Below, piece by piece: positions 1 to 55,990 of a stretch of 64,000 bases of DNA. Both the position numbers and the translations under genes were made by a program. Position 1 is the first letter of the stretch, and each line of letters opens with the position of its first letter. The notes below the pieces were generated by a model. That model saw only the letters and a program-made list of their open reading frames with translations, was not told where the DNA came from and searched no databases. The stretch lies in contig CM054159.1 in assembly GCA_028751875.1 (NCBI GenBank), forward strand, positions 4,957,719-5,021,718, given 5' to 3'. The stretch is from Rapana venosa. Its lineage: Eukaryota; Mollusca; Gastropoda; Neogastropoda; Muricidae.

Positions 1-46
<46 letters not shown>

Positions 47-121
47 TGCGTGTGTGTGTGTGTGTGTGAACGCGTGTTTGCGTGTGTTGAGTGTATGTGT
101 GTGTGTGGTGTGGTGGAGAGA

Positions 122-168
<47 letters not shown>

Positions 169-214
169 AGTATGTGTGTATGCTTGTGTGTTTTATTTAT
201 ATATTCTTTTATTT
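1..214. repeat. (GT)n and (GA)n microsatellites
   Basis: (GT)n for the first 45 bases, impure GT to about 115, then (GA)n and a G run to 170. Apparent ORFs here are repeat artefacts. Confidence 0.9.
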
Positions 215-335
215 CGAGGATAATGGAATAAGCACTCATGTGCTTTTCTTTTTTACATCCAGTCCCCGCATATATACAGTTTTGTAATTGTCATCCGTTT
301 CCACCGACACACAATGGCCTACTCTTCCGAAAAGT
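215..335 (-). repeat. SINE family 1, type A 3' end
   Basis: Reverse-orientation 3' part of a tRNA-headed SINE, ending in the segment whose complement reads AATGGAATAAGCAC. Other type A copies are at 4318, 5781, 43965 and 46789. Confidence 0.7.
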
Positions 336-349
336 GTGTGAGTGAGTGA

Positions 350-402
<53 letters not shown>

Positions 403-2240
403 CGTGCTGCGTGCGTGCTGGCGCGCGCGCGCGCGCGCGTGCGTGCGTGCGTGTGTGTGTGTGTTCACCACCCCCTCCCGCCCCCTCCCTGGCCTTGCAG
501 CTTGGGGAGAGGAAAGAAAGGTGGAAAAAAAGAAAGACAGAAGGCGGCAGAGCGACCTGTCGGTGTGTGTGTGTGTGTGCATGTATGCAGCCCAGCAGCC
601 AATTACGGCAGTGTGAGATGCTGCTGCTGCTGCTGCTGCCAGTTCTGTTAAATTGCGCTCGCTAAGTCCTGCGAACACTGCTGCACACGGACATGAATAT
701 AAGTGTGTGTGTGTGTGTGTGTGTGGTTTGTTTGTTTGCTTTTTGGTTGAGGTGTGGGAGGTTAAGGGTAGTAGTGTTGGTTAGTGTTAAGTACTACGTG
801 TGCCAGCCAAGTTTCTGATTTATTTATTTGTTTGTTTATTGTTGTTGTTTTCCTTTCTTCCTTCCTCCCTTCCTCTCGTCTTTCCTTCCTTCCTTTCTTT
901 CTTTCTTTTTGTCTTTCTTTCTTCCTCCCCCCTCCCTCCCTTCCTTTCTTCCTCCCTTCCTTCCTTCCTTTATTTCTTTCTTTCTTTCTTCCTTCCTTTC
1001 TTTCTTTTTGTCTTTCTTTCTTCCTCCTTCCTCCTTTATTTCTTTTTGTCTTTCTTCCTCCCTTCCTTTCTTTTTGTCTTTCTTTCTTCCTCCCTTCCTT
1101 CCTTTATTTCTTTTTGTCTTTCTTTCTCCCTCCCTTCCTCCCTTCTTTCTTTCTTTCTTTTATTCGTTCGTTCTTTATGTATGTATTTCTTTATTACTTT
1201 TTTTTAAAAGTTTGATTAATCAAAGGGACTATCTGGGTGTCTCTCTGCTTCTCGTGTTTGTGTGCTGCTGTGAAGTTGTCTGTATTTGTGTTTGGGTTTT
1301 GTGTGTGTGTTTGTTGTTGGTTGGGGTTTTTTGGGGTTTTTTTTTTGGGGGGGGGGGGGGGGTTTGGGGGGGGGGGGGTGTTGTTTGTTTGGTGTACTCC
1401 CTTTTTGTCTGTTTGTTTTGTTTTCTGACCAGTCTTCCACAGTTGTGTGTGTGTGTGTGTGTGTTGTGTGTGTGTGTGTGTGTGTGTGTGCATGGTGTGT
1501 GAGGGAGGGAGGGAGGTTGTGTGTCTGTGTGTGTCTGCCGTCCTTCCTACCTGCCAGCCTGCCTGCCTCTCTGTTTGCCTGCCTGCCTGCCTGTCTCTCT
1601 GTCTGTTTGCCTGCCTGTCTGTCTCTCTGTCTGTCTGTCTGTTTGCCTGCCTTCCTGCCTGCCATTATGCCTTCATATCTGTCTGTTAACACAGTTGTTT
1701 TTTGGGGTTTGTTGGGGGTTTTTTGTGTTTGTTTTGTTTTTTGTTAGTTTTTTGTGTGTGAGTTTTTTGTTGTTGTTGTTAGTCTTCTTTCTCTTTCAAC
1801 TGTTCAAAATTAAGACACTTTCTAGCGCAATGAAGACGGGACAATATGTATGTATGTATGTATGTATGTATGTTGTATGTATGTATGTATGTATGTTGTT
1901 CTTGTTGTTCTTCAATTTAACATCTATTCACATTAAGTGATATTAGACACAAAAAGGCAAACAATTCAGAAAAAAGGGTTAAGGAACTGTCTAACTACTG
2001 TAACTATAATACAATGAAAGAAATGAATTTACCTTATGAATAAATAGCTAATTAAACTACAACAGATCAAAACATACATTTCAAGTATTCCATGCTAAAA
2101 GAACTCTGGGAAAGAAAGGTAACAATTTCGAAAACTATACCATGGTGGGTAGAATGCCTATGTATGTATGTATGTATGTATGTATGTATGTATGTATGTA
2201 TGTATGTATGTATGTATGTATGTGTGTATGTATGATATAT
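336..2240. repeat. Simple-repeat block
   Basis: Runs in order: (GT)n with a GC alternation (336-465), short (GT)n (702-725), (CTTT/CTTC)n (840-1160), G-rich stretch (1320-1380), (GT)n (1444-1490), (CCTG/TCTG)n (1545-1685), (GTAT)n (1846-1895) and (TATG)n (2158-2235). Unique AT-rich sequence lies between about 1900 and 2150. No gene seen. Confidence 0.9.
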
Positions 2241-2850
2241 ATCATACTATAATACTGCAAGGCACAAGTCGGGTCTTGCTGTTATCGATCATAACTTCCT
2301 TCCGTTCTGTGTAGTAGGAGGAAGATGCAAGTGAAGCTCATCACAAAAGGAGACTGAATTCAGTGCAATTGGAAGTCTAAGGAAGAGGTGGGGGAGGGGG
2401 GGAGGGGGGGGAGAATGCTGCTGCATAACTGCATCCACATCACGCCTGACCTCCCAAGCAGAAGATGTGAGATGCAAGGAGGCAGCATTACTGCCCTGCC
2501 CGTTCCCTGTGGCTTCTCATGTGATACACACACATACGCATGCACGCACGCACGCATGCATGCACATGCACATGAGCATGCACACTCACACACACACAAG
2601 CATGCACACTCACACACATATGCACGCATGCACACACACACATGCACACATGCACATGTACGCACACATATGCATGCACACACTATCAGTACAGACTTTC
2701 AAAGTATCAGAACATGCTTCCATCCCCGCCCCCCAACCCACCCACCCACCCAACTCAGAGCGTTTTTATAATTATCGCAGTTAGTTTATGTATATATATA
2801 TATATTTTAACAGAAAAAGTGAGGATTTGGGTTGGGTATTTTTTCATTTC
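2241..2850. repeat. (CA)/(ATGC) microsatellite in otherwise unremarkable sequence
   Basis: A CA- and GCATGCA-rich repeat occupies 2524-2685, followed by a C-rich stretch and (TA)n near 2790. Nothing gene-like was recognised in the rest. Confidence 0.75.
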
Positions 2851-3300
2851 TCGGCTCGAACTTCAAGGTTCACTTATTCACTGGTGAGATTTTTTTTTTT
2901 TTTTTTTGCATATGTATGCGATTGTTGTTGCCTAACAGCTTCATTTCCATTTCAAGGAGTATGTCTAAACATGACACCAGTGTGCAAAACATTTTGTTTT
3001 GGGATTTTTTCCTGTAGAGGCCTGGAGTTTTTGTCATCCGTTCTTACCAGCACAAAATGGCTTACTCTTCCGAAAGGCAGAATGAGTCTCAGACGTGTGC
3101 ATAAGGTATACTGCATGCTTTTCGCACACAGGGCCTTGGTTTACAGTCTCACCTCTGAAGAACTTTCTGGGGAGTTGAGTCAGTTCTGATGTTACTTCAT
3201 GGGGAAAATAGCCTTGAAAGGGCGTCTTGTAGAGGCTCGGATCTGGGTTCGATCCCAGACCGTCAAATCACAAATACAATGATCTATCGACTAGGAGATT
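2851..3300 (-). repeat. SINE family 1, type B, near full length
   Basis: Reverse orientation. Its complement has a tRNA-like head (A-box region near 3290, B-box GGTTCGATCCC in the + strand at 3246-3256), a shared body, and the type B end (the 'gagctccaaggttcacc' segment). Same family as 11461, 12741 and 34635. Confidence 0.8.
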
Positions 3301-3890
3301 CTGGGCAGATCACACCAAAGTTCTTTACTGAAAGAAAGAGGCTGGTAAGGTTCCTGTGAAGATTTACAGTTATTTCAATACCGTTATCGTTTATTTGAAA
3401 AGAAAAGTAAAATTTTAGAATTAAAAGGGATGGTTTTGAAGAAGATGGGTACTGTCTCTCTTTAAAACGTTTTTTCTTCTTCTTCTTGTTTCTGTTGGTC
3501 TTGGTTTTTTTTTCCCCCTTTGTTATTGTTTATGTCGTTTACTTCTTGTTCTTCTTGATGTTATTGTTGGTATTGTTGTTGTTGCTGTTGTTGTTGTTGT
3601 TGTTTTTCTTCTTCTTCTTCTGTTTTCTACTCCTGCTCCTCCTTCTGCTCGTGCTACTCCTCATCATCTCCCTTGTTCTCCTCTTTCCCCTCCTCCTGCT
3701 TCTTCTTGTTTATTATGAAATCTGAATTTCCTCCTTGTACCTCCCCCACCACCTCCCGCCCCCCAATCTCTACCCCAAATGTTTTGCAAAGTGCGTACAA
3801 CACCCGTTCAGTTGTTTAGAAATTTTTGTTCAGTAAACTTGAAGACCATTCAGTTTGTTACATGTCTTTTTTTTTTTTTCTGTGTTGCAG
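3301..3890. repeat. TTC/TTG/CTC-rich simple sequence before the first acceptor
   Basis: 3474-3715 is a run of CTT, TTG and TCC triplets, followed by a C-rich stretch and the T tract of the acceptor at 3890. No exon recognised. Confidence 0.7.
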
Positions 3891-4110
3891 TGGAGGGTTT
3901 GTATCATCATCGCCTACCAGCAAAGGAAGGATAAAATATATATATCAGCTACAATGAAAGGTTGGTACCATCCACGCTCCTGAAAAACCAGCACAGCTTC
4001 ATACTTTGCCTCATAGAGGTTCTGGGAGGTGCCCATCTTGGTGACTGCTGAGCTTTGCTGCTGACTGACATCGCAGGACAGGTGCACGTGTGTGTGTGGC
4101 ATCGTCAACC
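3891..4110 (+). promoter_or_regulatory. 5'UTR part of the first coding exon, with start-codon context
   Basis: A long T tract ending in CTGTGTTGCAG at 3881-3890 is a strong splice acceptor, so this 5'UTR is joined to an upstream non-coding exon that I could not find. A TGA at 4042-4044 is in frame with the ATG at 4111, and no in-frame ATG lies between them, which fixes the start. The ATG has A at -3 and G at +4, a favourable context. A short upstream ORF (3954-3983, 9 codons) precedes it. Confidence 0.7.
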
Positions 4111-48258
<44,148 letters not shown>

Positions 48259-48278
48259 AACACAGGTAGGCTGGGGAT

Positions 48279-48838
48279 GCATAGCACAGCACAGCGCAGC
48301 ACAGCACAGCACAGCGCAGCACAGCACAGCACAGCACAGTGCTGTGAGTCATGGTACATACCCTTAGTGAAAACGAGTCAGGCTACATGCCCTTCAGGCT
48401 ACGTGCCCTTAGTGAAAAGTGAGTCGGGCTACATGCGCTTAGTGAAAAGTGAGTCAGGCTACTACATGCGCTTAGTGAAAAGTGAGTCAGGCTACTTGCC
48501 CTTAGTGAAAAGTGAGTCAGGCTACTACATGCGCTTAGTGAAAAGTGAGTCAGGCTACTACATGCCCTTAGTGAAAAGTGAGTCAGGCTACTACATGCCC
48601 TTAGTGAAAAGTGAGTCAGGCTACTACATGCCCTTAGTGAAAAGTGAGTCAGGCTACTACATGCCCTTAGTGAAAAGTGAGTCAGGCTATGCCCTTAGTG
48701 AAAAGTGAGTCAGGCTACTACATGCCCTTAGTGAAAAGTGAGTCAGGCTACTACATGCCCTTAGTGAAAAGTGAGTCAGGCTACATGCCCTTAGTGAAAA
48801 GTGAGTCAGGCTACTACATGCCCTTAGTGAAACAGGTA
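48279..48838. repeat. (AGCAC)n and ~33-bp minisatellite after the stop codon
   Basis: CAGCACAG-type repeat at 48279-48340, then about 15 units of CCCTTAGTGAAAAGTGAGTC followed by AGGCTACTACATG. Lies in the first 3'UTR intron. Confidence 0.92.
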
Positions 48839-49129
48839 TGAGCAGTGTTCGTTCTAGTCTGCAACATTGTGGGATTCCAGAGTGTTTTTCCCCCTGGATG
48901 CAATACAGTTTGCGCAGTGCGCCCCATCGGGTGAAGAAAAATAAACGGAAACCGCATTGCCGGAATGAAAAGCCATGTTCTGTTTGGTTTTGCTGATTGG
49001 CTAACAGATGTGTATTACGCAACAAGATGTCCCCTTTCTCTTTTTTATGTAGAGGTATGATTTGCATTATTATATAGTCTGTATCTCTCCATCTCTGAAT
49101 GTGAAAATACAAATTTGACTTTGACCCAG

Positions 49130-49196
<67 letters not shown>

Positions 49197-49315
49197 TCTC
49201 TCTCTTTCCCCTCTCTTTCTCTGTCTCTGTCTCTCATACACACATGGGGTGAAGGCCTTTCATGAATAAATTTCGTATTTCTCTCTCTCTCTCCCTCTCT
49301 CTCTCTCTTCGTGTG
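49130..49315. repeat. (CT)n before the 3'UTR micro-exon
   Basis: Pure (CT)n at 49133-49191 and CT-rich to 49309, ending at the acceptor TGTGTCAG. Confidence 0.9.
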
Positions 49316-49319
49316 TCAG

Positions 49320-49349
49320 GGTGTGTCCTACAGAGATTAACTGCAACAG
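49320..49349 (+). other. Candidate 30-nt 3'UTR micro-exon of DGK
   Basis: A CTCTCTCT-rich tract ending TTCGTGTGTCAG (to 49319) and a strong donor GTAAGG at 49350 bracket 30 bases. Together with the donor at 48266 and an acceptor at 49891 this makes a consistent chain of 3'UTR introns. It rests on splice-site consensus only. Confidence 0.45.
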
Positions 49350-49891
49350 GTAAGGTGGTTTTTTAATTCTGTCTGCCAGTGTGCCTGCCGGTTTGTTTTA
49401 TCTCTCCTTGAAAAATAGCAAAAACTAAAGTTCTATGGGTACCGTAAGCAAATACCCACTTGTCTCCTTTAAAAAGGGAGGGGAGAGCAATTGACACCCC
49501 CCCACCCTTTTTTAAAAAAATTTTAAGGGGGCTGTTGGGCCCCTTTTTTAAAAAATAAAAATCCCAGAATCAACACAGAGGAAGCATTTGTGGAGACCTA
49601 CATTTTGGCACATGATCTACATGAATGAAGGAATTTGGTGAACAGCTCTCCAGTGTGATGTTTCTATGACTCCCCATAAAACCATGAAGGGACTGGAGAA
49701 GGAGAAAAAACCCACCATGCTGCGATAATCATAATGCCCCTTCAGGATTGATCTCAGGGTCTCTCACACACAGGGTCAGTGTCTAGAAGAAAAATGTGAT
49801 TACTTGTAGTCGGTGAATTGAATCACGGTCATTTTCTGCCTGTCTGTTTGACTAACACTAACAGATCTTTTTTTGTGTCGGGTTGTTTCAG
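49350..49891. other. Second 3'UTR intron, nothing recognised
   Basis: Unique sequence between a GTAAGG donor and a TTTCAG acceptor. Confidence 0.4.
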
Positions 49892-51718
49892 CTGCTGCTG
49901 ATGTTGGCGTTGTCACAAGCGACTCTTTATCATCTTCATGTCACGTCAACCCCTTCGTCATGGATCTCCATCCCACAGTATTCCACACACTTTTCACACC
50001 ATATATCTGCCGTCTTCGTGGGATGGCATTGGCTGAAGATCTGTGCACCTCGGCATTTGTCTGGATAGACGTACCAAAGACCTGCCCGTTCTCCTGACTT
50101 CCACACACTTTCACTGTTGCGGCGTGTTTGAAGACAATCTCATTGTTTGTTCTCATCCTGAAGTCTTTTACTTACTACCGTGCAATGTCCAAAAGCGATG
50201 TGCTCAAGAAGATCTTCCCACCTTGCATTGTTACGTCATGAACGGTCGTGTTTATCTTTACAATACGAACATCCATAATGTAAGTTGGATGTGAATCTTT
50301 ACTACAGAGAAACAGTCTAGAGTAACAAAACAGAAATCCAAGCCACAGGTTCTTACAACTCAAGGTGATAACGGCATCACAGATATTCGTTTTCATAATC
50401 TAAGACCATATTAATGACAACACAAATCCAGGCATTTCAGTTCCATTTAAGAAGAATCTTCACCCACAAAAAAGTTGTCATAGATAGGGTGTGGTTATAC
50501 TTCTTCATCTCCATACTGCCATCATTTGTCTGTCTGTCAGTCTGTCAGTTGTTGTGACCGCAGCAAGAGAACAAGACATCCCCCATCATGATTCATCCAG
50601 TGTCAGCTATCTCCACCGTCTGCCCGCTCATCATCGGGGTGTTCTGCAGCGTTGTGCTCAAGCCGTTAACTTACCGCCAGCCAGGCGTCACACTCGACAC
50701 CAACACAAAACACACCATGTCTGCTTGCCAACACTGCTGGCCGTCAGTTGTGAAGTCTGTGTTTTGTGGACGTTCATCTTTCCAGCAGGCAGTCGCTGTG
50801 GTTTACCTCTTTGCTGGGCCATGGTTAGAACTATCTGTGGTTTTGTGATTGTGTTGGGACTGAGGTAACAGTGAACTGGGCAAGTGGGGATGTTTCAGGT
50901 TGTTTCATCATCGTTGTGTGGGTTTTTTGTATTTTTCTCTTTTTTTTTTTTTTTTGTATTTAATTTCTCTTCATACTACTTTCCTGTATGTGGCACACAT
51001 ATGGCTCAATTTTTGAAAAGAAAAACAAACCATGTTGTGCCATATCCATGTATCTATGAGTGAGGCAGATTAGCGTATAGACAGAAATGCCTGCGCGTCT
51101 GACTACAGTGAGAAAAGAGATGTGGTTTAAAAAAAAAAACAACCCCCCAAAACAACCAGCAATGCTCCAACAGATGTCAGGATGGAAAAGTGAATGAGGA
51201 GTGAAAGAGAAATGAGAACAAGCCCGCTTAAAGTTGGTGGTACTTACTCATTGTGCATCCACAGAACCATCTACAGCTCCAGATTAAAACCATGGTGATG
51301 ATGATGTGCGTTTTGAGTTTGTTGCAGAATTCTCTATCAAAAAAGACCTCCCCCGACATTGTGCTGTCGTTGTGTTGTGAAAGTAAAGCAAATTCAGACC
51401 TGCTGAGAAGACCAGCACTTCTGTCATAGAAAAGAACTGTGCAGGGATTACAGTGATATTACCAGAACCAAGTGTGTGATGTGTGTGCTGTGTGGCTGAC
51501 GGATAGACACTCGCACGGCTCTGTGACTTTTTGTCATTCTTTCCAGCAGGATGGACAGGCTTGTCATCATCATCGGTGACGGAGACATTGCTTCTGTTCG
51601 TCCCAACTCGCCCCCTGCCTAGGTTGTGTGGAATCTTTCTCTTCAGACTGCGTGTTGTGTATTTTGTGCCTAGCGTTTCTGGCTCATTTGTGGGAGTTCT
51701 CTTCCCGACTTATTGTTG

Positions 51719-51806
51719 TGTGTATGTGTGTGTGCTTGTGTATGTGTGTGTGCTTGTGTATGTGTGTGCGTGCATGTGTGCAAGCATGTGTGTGTGTGTG
51801 TGTGAA
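51719..51806. repeat. GT-rich microsatellite
   Basis: TGTGTGTGCTTGTGTATG units. Similar GT-rich runs occur at 52335-52435 with a (CTG)n at 52347. Confidence 0.85.
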
Positions 51807-54301
51807 AGCACTCTTCAAAATTCACATGCAGCTTTGACGTCAGTATTGAGATGTCTGAGCTATGTACATCATTTTTGCTATTGTATTACTAGACTGAGGG
51901 ACAGAAATTTCAGCAGCTGGAAACTTGCTCATCTGCTGCTGTGCATATGAGTAGATTATATGAGGGGTGGGGTTAGAATGTTTGCTATCTGTGGGGGTGT
52001 GTGTGTGTGATTACATGAGAGAGAGACTTGTAAAGTTTGTAATCATGGCACCGTGTCATCGTATGCTACACTGATATGTCGTTCGTAAAATGTGCTGAAA
52101 CTGTAGACTGTATGGTTCAGTTGTCTGCGAATATCTCATAGACATGGATCACCTGCTGATTGAAGCAAAAAGAAGGGAACATCATCATCACCATCATCAT
52201 TCACAGTAAGCAGGGCAGTGAAGACAACACACGGTCATCTATTATCTTAGTTTGTTACAATGTTATGGTACAGTGTGGTGCCAGGTCTTCAGCTTCTGAT
52301 CATGAGAGTTGAAAACGTATACATATAGCCTCACTGTGTGTGTGTGTGCTGCTGCTGCTGCTACTCTGTGTGTGTGTGTGTGTGTGTGTGTAAGCATGTA
52401 CATATATGTGCGCCTCTGTGCATGTGTGTGTGTGTGCTGATGTGTATTTGCATGCATCTGTTCAAGCAATTTCTTCCTACAGAATTCCACAGTTGTGCTG
52501 AACAAGGATGACCGTTTCAACCGATTTCTTCTTCTTTTTTTTTTTTTATATCACCCCCCCCCCATCCCCCTTCCACTGGAGTTGGACATGGTGGTGGGCA
52601 GTGGAATCAGAAAGCTATCCTGAAGATGATTGTGCCACAGACGCTGGTGCAGAACTCCTGTGTATGTATATGGCCTTGAGCGTAATGTACTGACTTCTAC
52701 CAATTTCCATCACAGCACTTGTGTGACGACAAATCCATCGTGCGTAGCCTGCACGCTTGTGCCCTCTGTGAAAGTCAGTGGGCACGGACATGAGCGCTGG
52801 CTGTTGTGGCATCTGTCTACCAATGGCTCAATAAACTGGCTTTGTGTTGTGGACTGGCTATTTGAATCAACCTACACGTCAAACGGTGTCGCAGTTCTCA
52901 GAGACGTTTTCCGCTACTTCTGTCCACGTCGTTTTCGATTGCCTCAAATGTGTACAGTGCTTGTCCATTATCGGTACTGTTGATGTCGTTGTTGTGTCGC
53001 GCATATCTTATAGAGGACTTGTCACTTGATAATCAACACTATGATAAATCTATATACATATATATCTATATATTATATCTATATCGCTGTTAATGTATCG
53101 TTGGGGAACCTTGTACAGGCGTGTGTTACCTGTTACGGCCTGTCCTGTCCAAATGTTTCATACTCAGCAATTTGCCAAAGACAGGTCAGTGATAAGGGAT
53201 GGCTGCCTTCTGCACTGCTCCCATAGTGGGTGTTAGATCTGACAAGAACCAACCTGAGCCTTAAGCACCATCTTCACATCGTGTAGAGTTTTAGATCTAT
53301 GTTGTCCAATATTGGAATATATTGCTAGGCAGTTCTGTCAAAGTTAGTGGGGGGTGGGGGTGGGGAGTATACATTGCAGAGATTTTTTGATTGTCTGTAG
53401 TCAAATTTTACCATATTAAGATTGTACAAAGCTCTCCACTTGCTTAAAATTTAAAAAAAAAGAACATGATCTTTTTTTTCCATTCAGATTATGACAACAA
53501 ATTAGTCAACATCATTAACTTTAATCATGAAGAAGAAGTACTGATAACAAGATTTGGTCTGGAACTGGGTTTGTACTTGTATCATTTGTGCGTGAGAGAG
53601 AGAGGAAAAAAAACAACCTGTTTGTTGATTGTAACAAATTTAACTTGACTTTGTATTTTATGACAGAAAATAGAAACTAATTTTTTTTTTTTAAACTAAA
53701 AAGAAACTATTCAAGCACTTGATGCAGTCAACCTTGGCTACTTTTATTCATAACTTTTACTTGAAGAGGAAACTGCTGAAAATGAAAACTGCTACTTTTT
53801 ATCAGCAACACAAAACCAGATTCTGCAGAATCGCTGATCAGTAATGCTGTAGTGTCCAAAACACCATGCTGATTCAATTCTGAGCAAAAGGACCACTTTG
53901 ACATGAATTCTGAGCACTGGAGATTCACAATGCAGCCTGTCTCTTATCTAGAGAGATTATTATTGTCTTGTTTTGAGTTATTGGAAAATCATGGCACAAA
54001 TCTGGTTAATGATAAACACATTTTGAGAAGTCTTTCTTGTAAGTTGGTTGGCCGTGTGAGCCATATGTATGCCAGAGCTGATGGAAAAATAGAATGTGCA
54101 GTTAATTTTGTGAGAGGTGTGATTATTCCTAAAAGAGCATAAGTACCTGCAAGATGTTTAAAAATGGAAAAAAAAAAGACAGAACTAATCATTTGAAAAC
54201 TGCAGACAGTTGTAACATATGGTTGTACAGAATGTGTGGGGATTGAAAAGTGATAATGGAATAATTGTACAGGATACTAGGTTATTGAAAAGTGATACTG
54301 G

Positions 54302-55106
54302 AATAAAACTGGCTTTCACTCTCTCATGGACTGTACCAGTATTATACTATGGTTTTAACTAAGAAAAGGATATAGCATATATGTATAAAAAGAATGGCTT
54401 GATACTAATCTCAAGAATGTGAACTGAAAAGCTTTTTTTCTATAATTTTGTACCAAAATTCCCCCCTTTTAGGAAAAATATTTCATAAGTACTACTCTAG
54501 AGTTGTAATCAGAGTCCATATGATGTGAACATAATGTTAAATGGATATAAATCAGAATATCAATGTATTTCTTTCACCAGAAATCAATTAAAAGGAACTT
54601 TGTTCTAATCATGCTTTCTGTAAAAGACTGTACTAGCGTGCAGCAGTGCACCTGTGACAGACAGACAAAAAGTCACAGAGACGTTCAGTATCCAGCCTAC
54701 CTACCTACCAATGATGTACATGAACAGCTGATGTTGACACATGAGTTTGAATATTTAAATGAATATTTTCACTGCTGGCAGCTCCCATGTTGTCTTCGTT
54801 CTCTTTTTTTTTCTTTATTCTTTTTTTCTTCTATTTTTTCCTGTCATGAGCAGAGGTTCAGCACAGTATCATCATGATTCTATCTCCTGCTTTGCGATTC
54901 AGTTGCCGGAGAAATGTTAAAAGTTTTGTTTCTTAGCATGTACACGCTTGTATGTTTTCACACACATGTATCTACAATTTTGTATGTATGTTAATTCATA
55001 GAATGTTACTGATAGAAAGATACTTTATGTACTATATTCACACACATATCTACATGAGCACATTTACGTTCATTCGCAAAGTGTCACAGACGTAAAGATG
55101 AATAAA
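54302..55106 (+). promoter_or_regulatory. Candidate poly(A) signals
   Basis: AATAAA at 54302-54307 and 55101-55106; further copies at 52830-52835 and 56341-56346. Which one is used cannot be told from sequence alone. Confidence 0.3.
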
Positions 55107-55519
55107 AGCAGAGATACAACAGTTTGTCAGATGTTCACGCTTTTGAATACTGGTGATATAAATTGTATGAAAATGACTATCCTTAGTTCAATTTTTCCTT
55201 CTACTGAAATAGAATCTTCGCTGATGTGGTTGTAGTGGTGAAATGAGTATGGACTCGAACAATTTATTGTTAGCTTATTGTTAGAAGTTTCAATCAATAC
55301 GCTGTGAACCTGAAGATTTTATTGATAATTCATATTCTCTTTGCATAGTTTGCCACATGAATAAGGCGACCTGCTTTTAATTCTAATGGTCGTGTAGGAC
55401 TTCAGTAGTTGCAAATTTGAAACTGGGCAGCAGCATGAGGCAGAGTCAGCTTTGTCCATTGATGGAGTCACCTGTAGAAGCTGTTTCCCATGTTGTCAGA
55501 GTCAGGTGCTGTCTGTCAG

Positions 55520-55990
55520 CGACACCCAGTGACACCAACATGATCCTCCTCCTCCTCCTCCATGTGTTCCAGTCTTCTCTGGCCCTTTTAACTTCATGGA
55601 TTCTCATGCCACAGGATTCAGTGATGTTTCTAATGAGGGAGGCTGGTGGTCTACCTTTTTCTTCTTTTTTGCCCTGGTCTTGCCTTGAAAAACAGTCTCC
55701 ATGAGGTTCATATCTTGGTTTTGTGGGTTATGGTCTAGATATCTTAATTCCCTTTCATTCATTAATGTTAGAAGTTTTCTTGTTGTTCCCAGTTTGTGTA
55801 AGATGCTTTCATTCATTCTTCTATGAAAAAACACACCTCAGCGGCTTTAATTCTGTTTTTTTCATGTTCTTCTCTTTGTGTCCAGGATTCACAGCCATAC
55901 AGCATGACAGGCCAAATTAAGCATTTTGTTATTTTCATTCTCAGCTGGAAAGGAATGCGGTGATCTTTCCTGATGTTTTTTAGTTGGATC
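55520..55990 (-). pseudogene. LINE C-terminal fragment
   Basis: Minus strand reads LRMKITKCLIWPVMLYGCES then WTQ, AAEVCFYRRMNESILHKLGT, TRKLLTLMNERELRYLDH and METVFQGKTRAKKKK; the region after the reverse transcriptase core of RTE-like LINEs. Frames are broken by stops and shifts. Confidence 0.8.

Larger units (their letters stand above)
49892..55106 (+). other. Probable terminal 3'UTR exon of DGK (end uncertain)
   Basis: Starts after the strong acceptor GGGTTGTTTCAG. The following 5 kb has far fewer SINEs and minisatellites than the introns, and no recognisable protein; short ORFs such as 50491-50868 show nothing familiar. AATAAA hexamers occur at 52830, 54302 and 55101, any of which could end the transcript. 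A minus-strand LINE fragment begins at about 55520, which suggests the UTR ends before it. Confidence 0.4.

Noticed and set aside
3..678. Cys/Val- and His/Thr-rich ORFs on both strands
   Set aside because: They are translations of (GT)n/(CA)n microsatellites. The same applies to ORFs over 12265-12533, 14216-14386, 30535-31139, 35234-35684, 44967-45171 and 59690-59960.
784..1502. Phe/Leu/Ser-rich ORFs suggesting membrane proteins
   Set aside because: Produced by the (CTTT/CTTC)n repeat, open in all three frames and without gene structure.
48277..48708. 144-codon ORF over LVKSESGY repeats
   Set aside because: It is the 33-bp minisatellite after the DGK stop codon and is not in frame with the gene.
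50491..50868. Separate small gene in the 49.9-51 kb region
   Set aside because: Several overlapping ORFs of about 60-125 codons in different frames, no recognisable motif, and position inside the probable 3'UTR.
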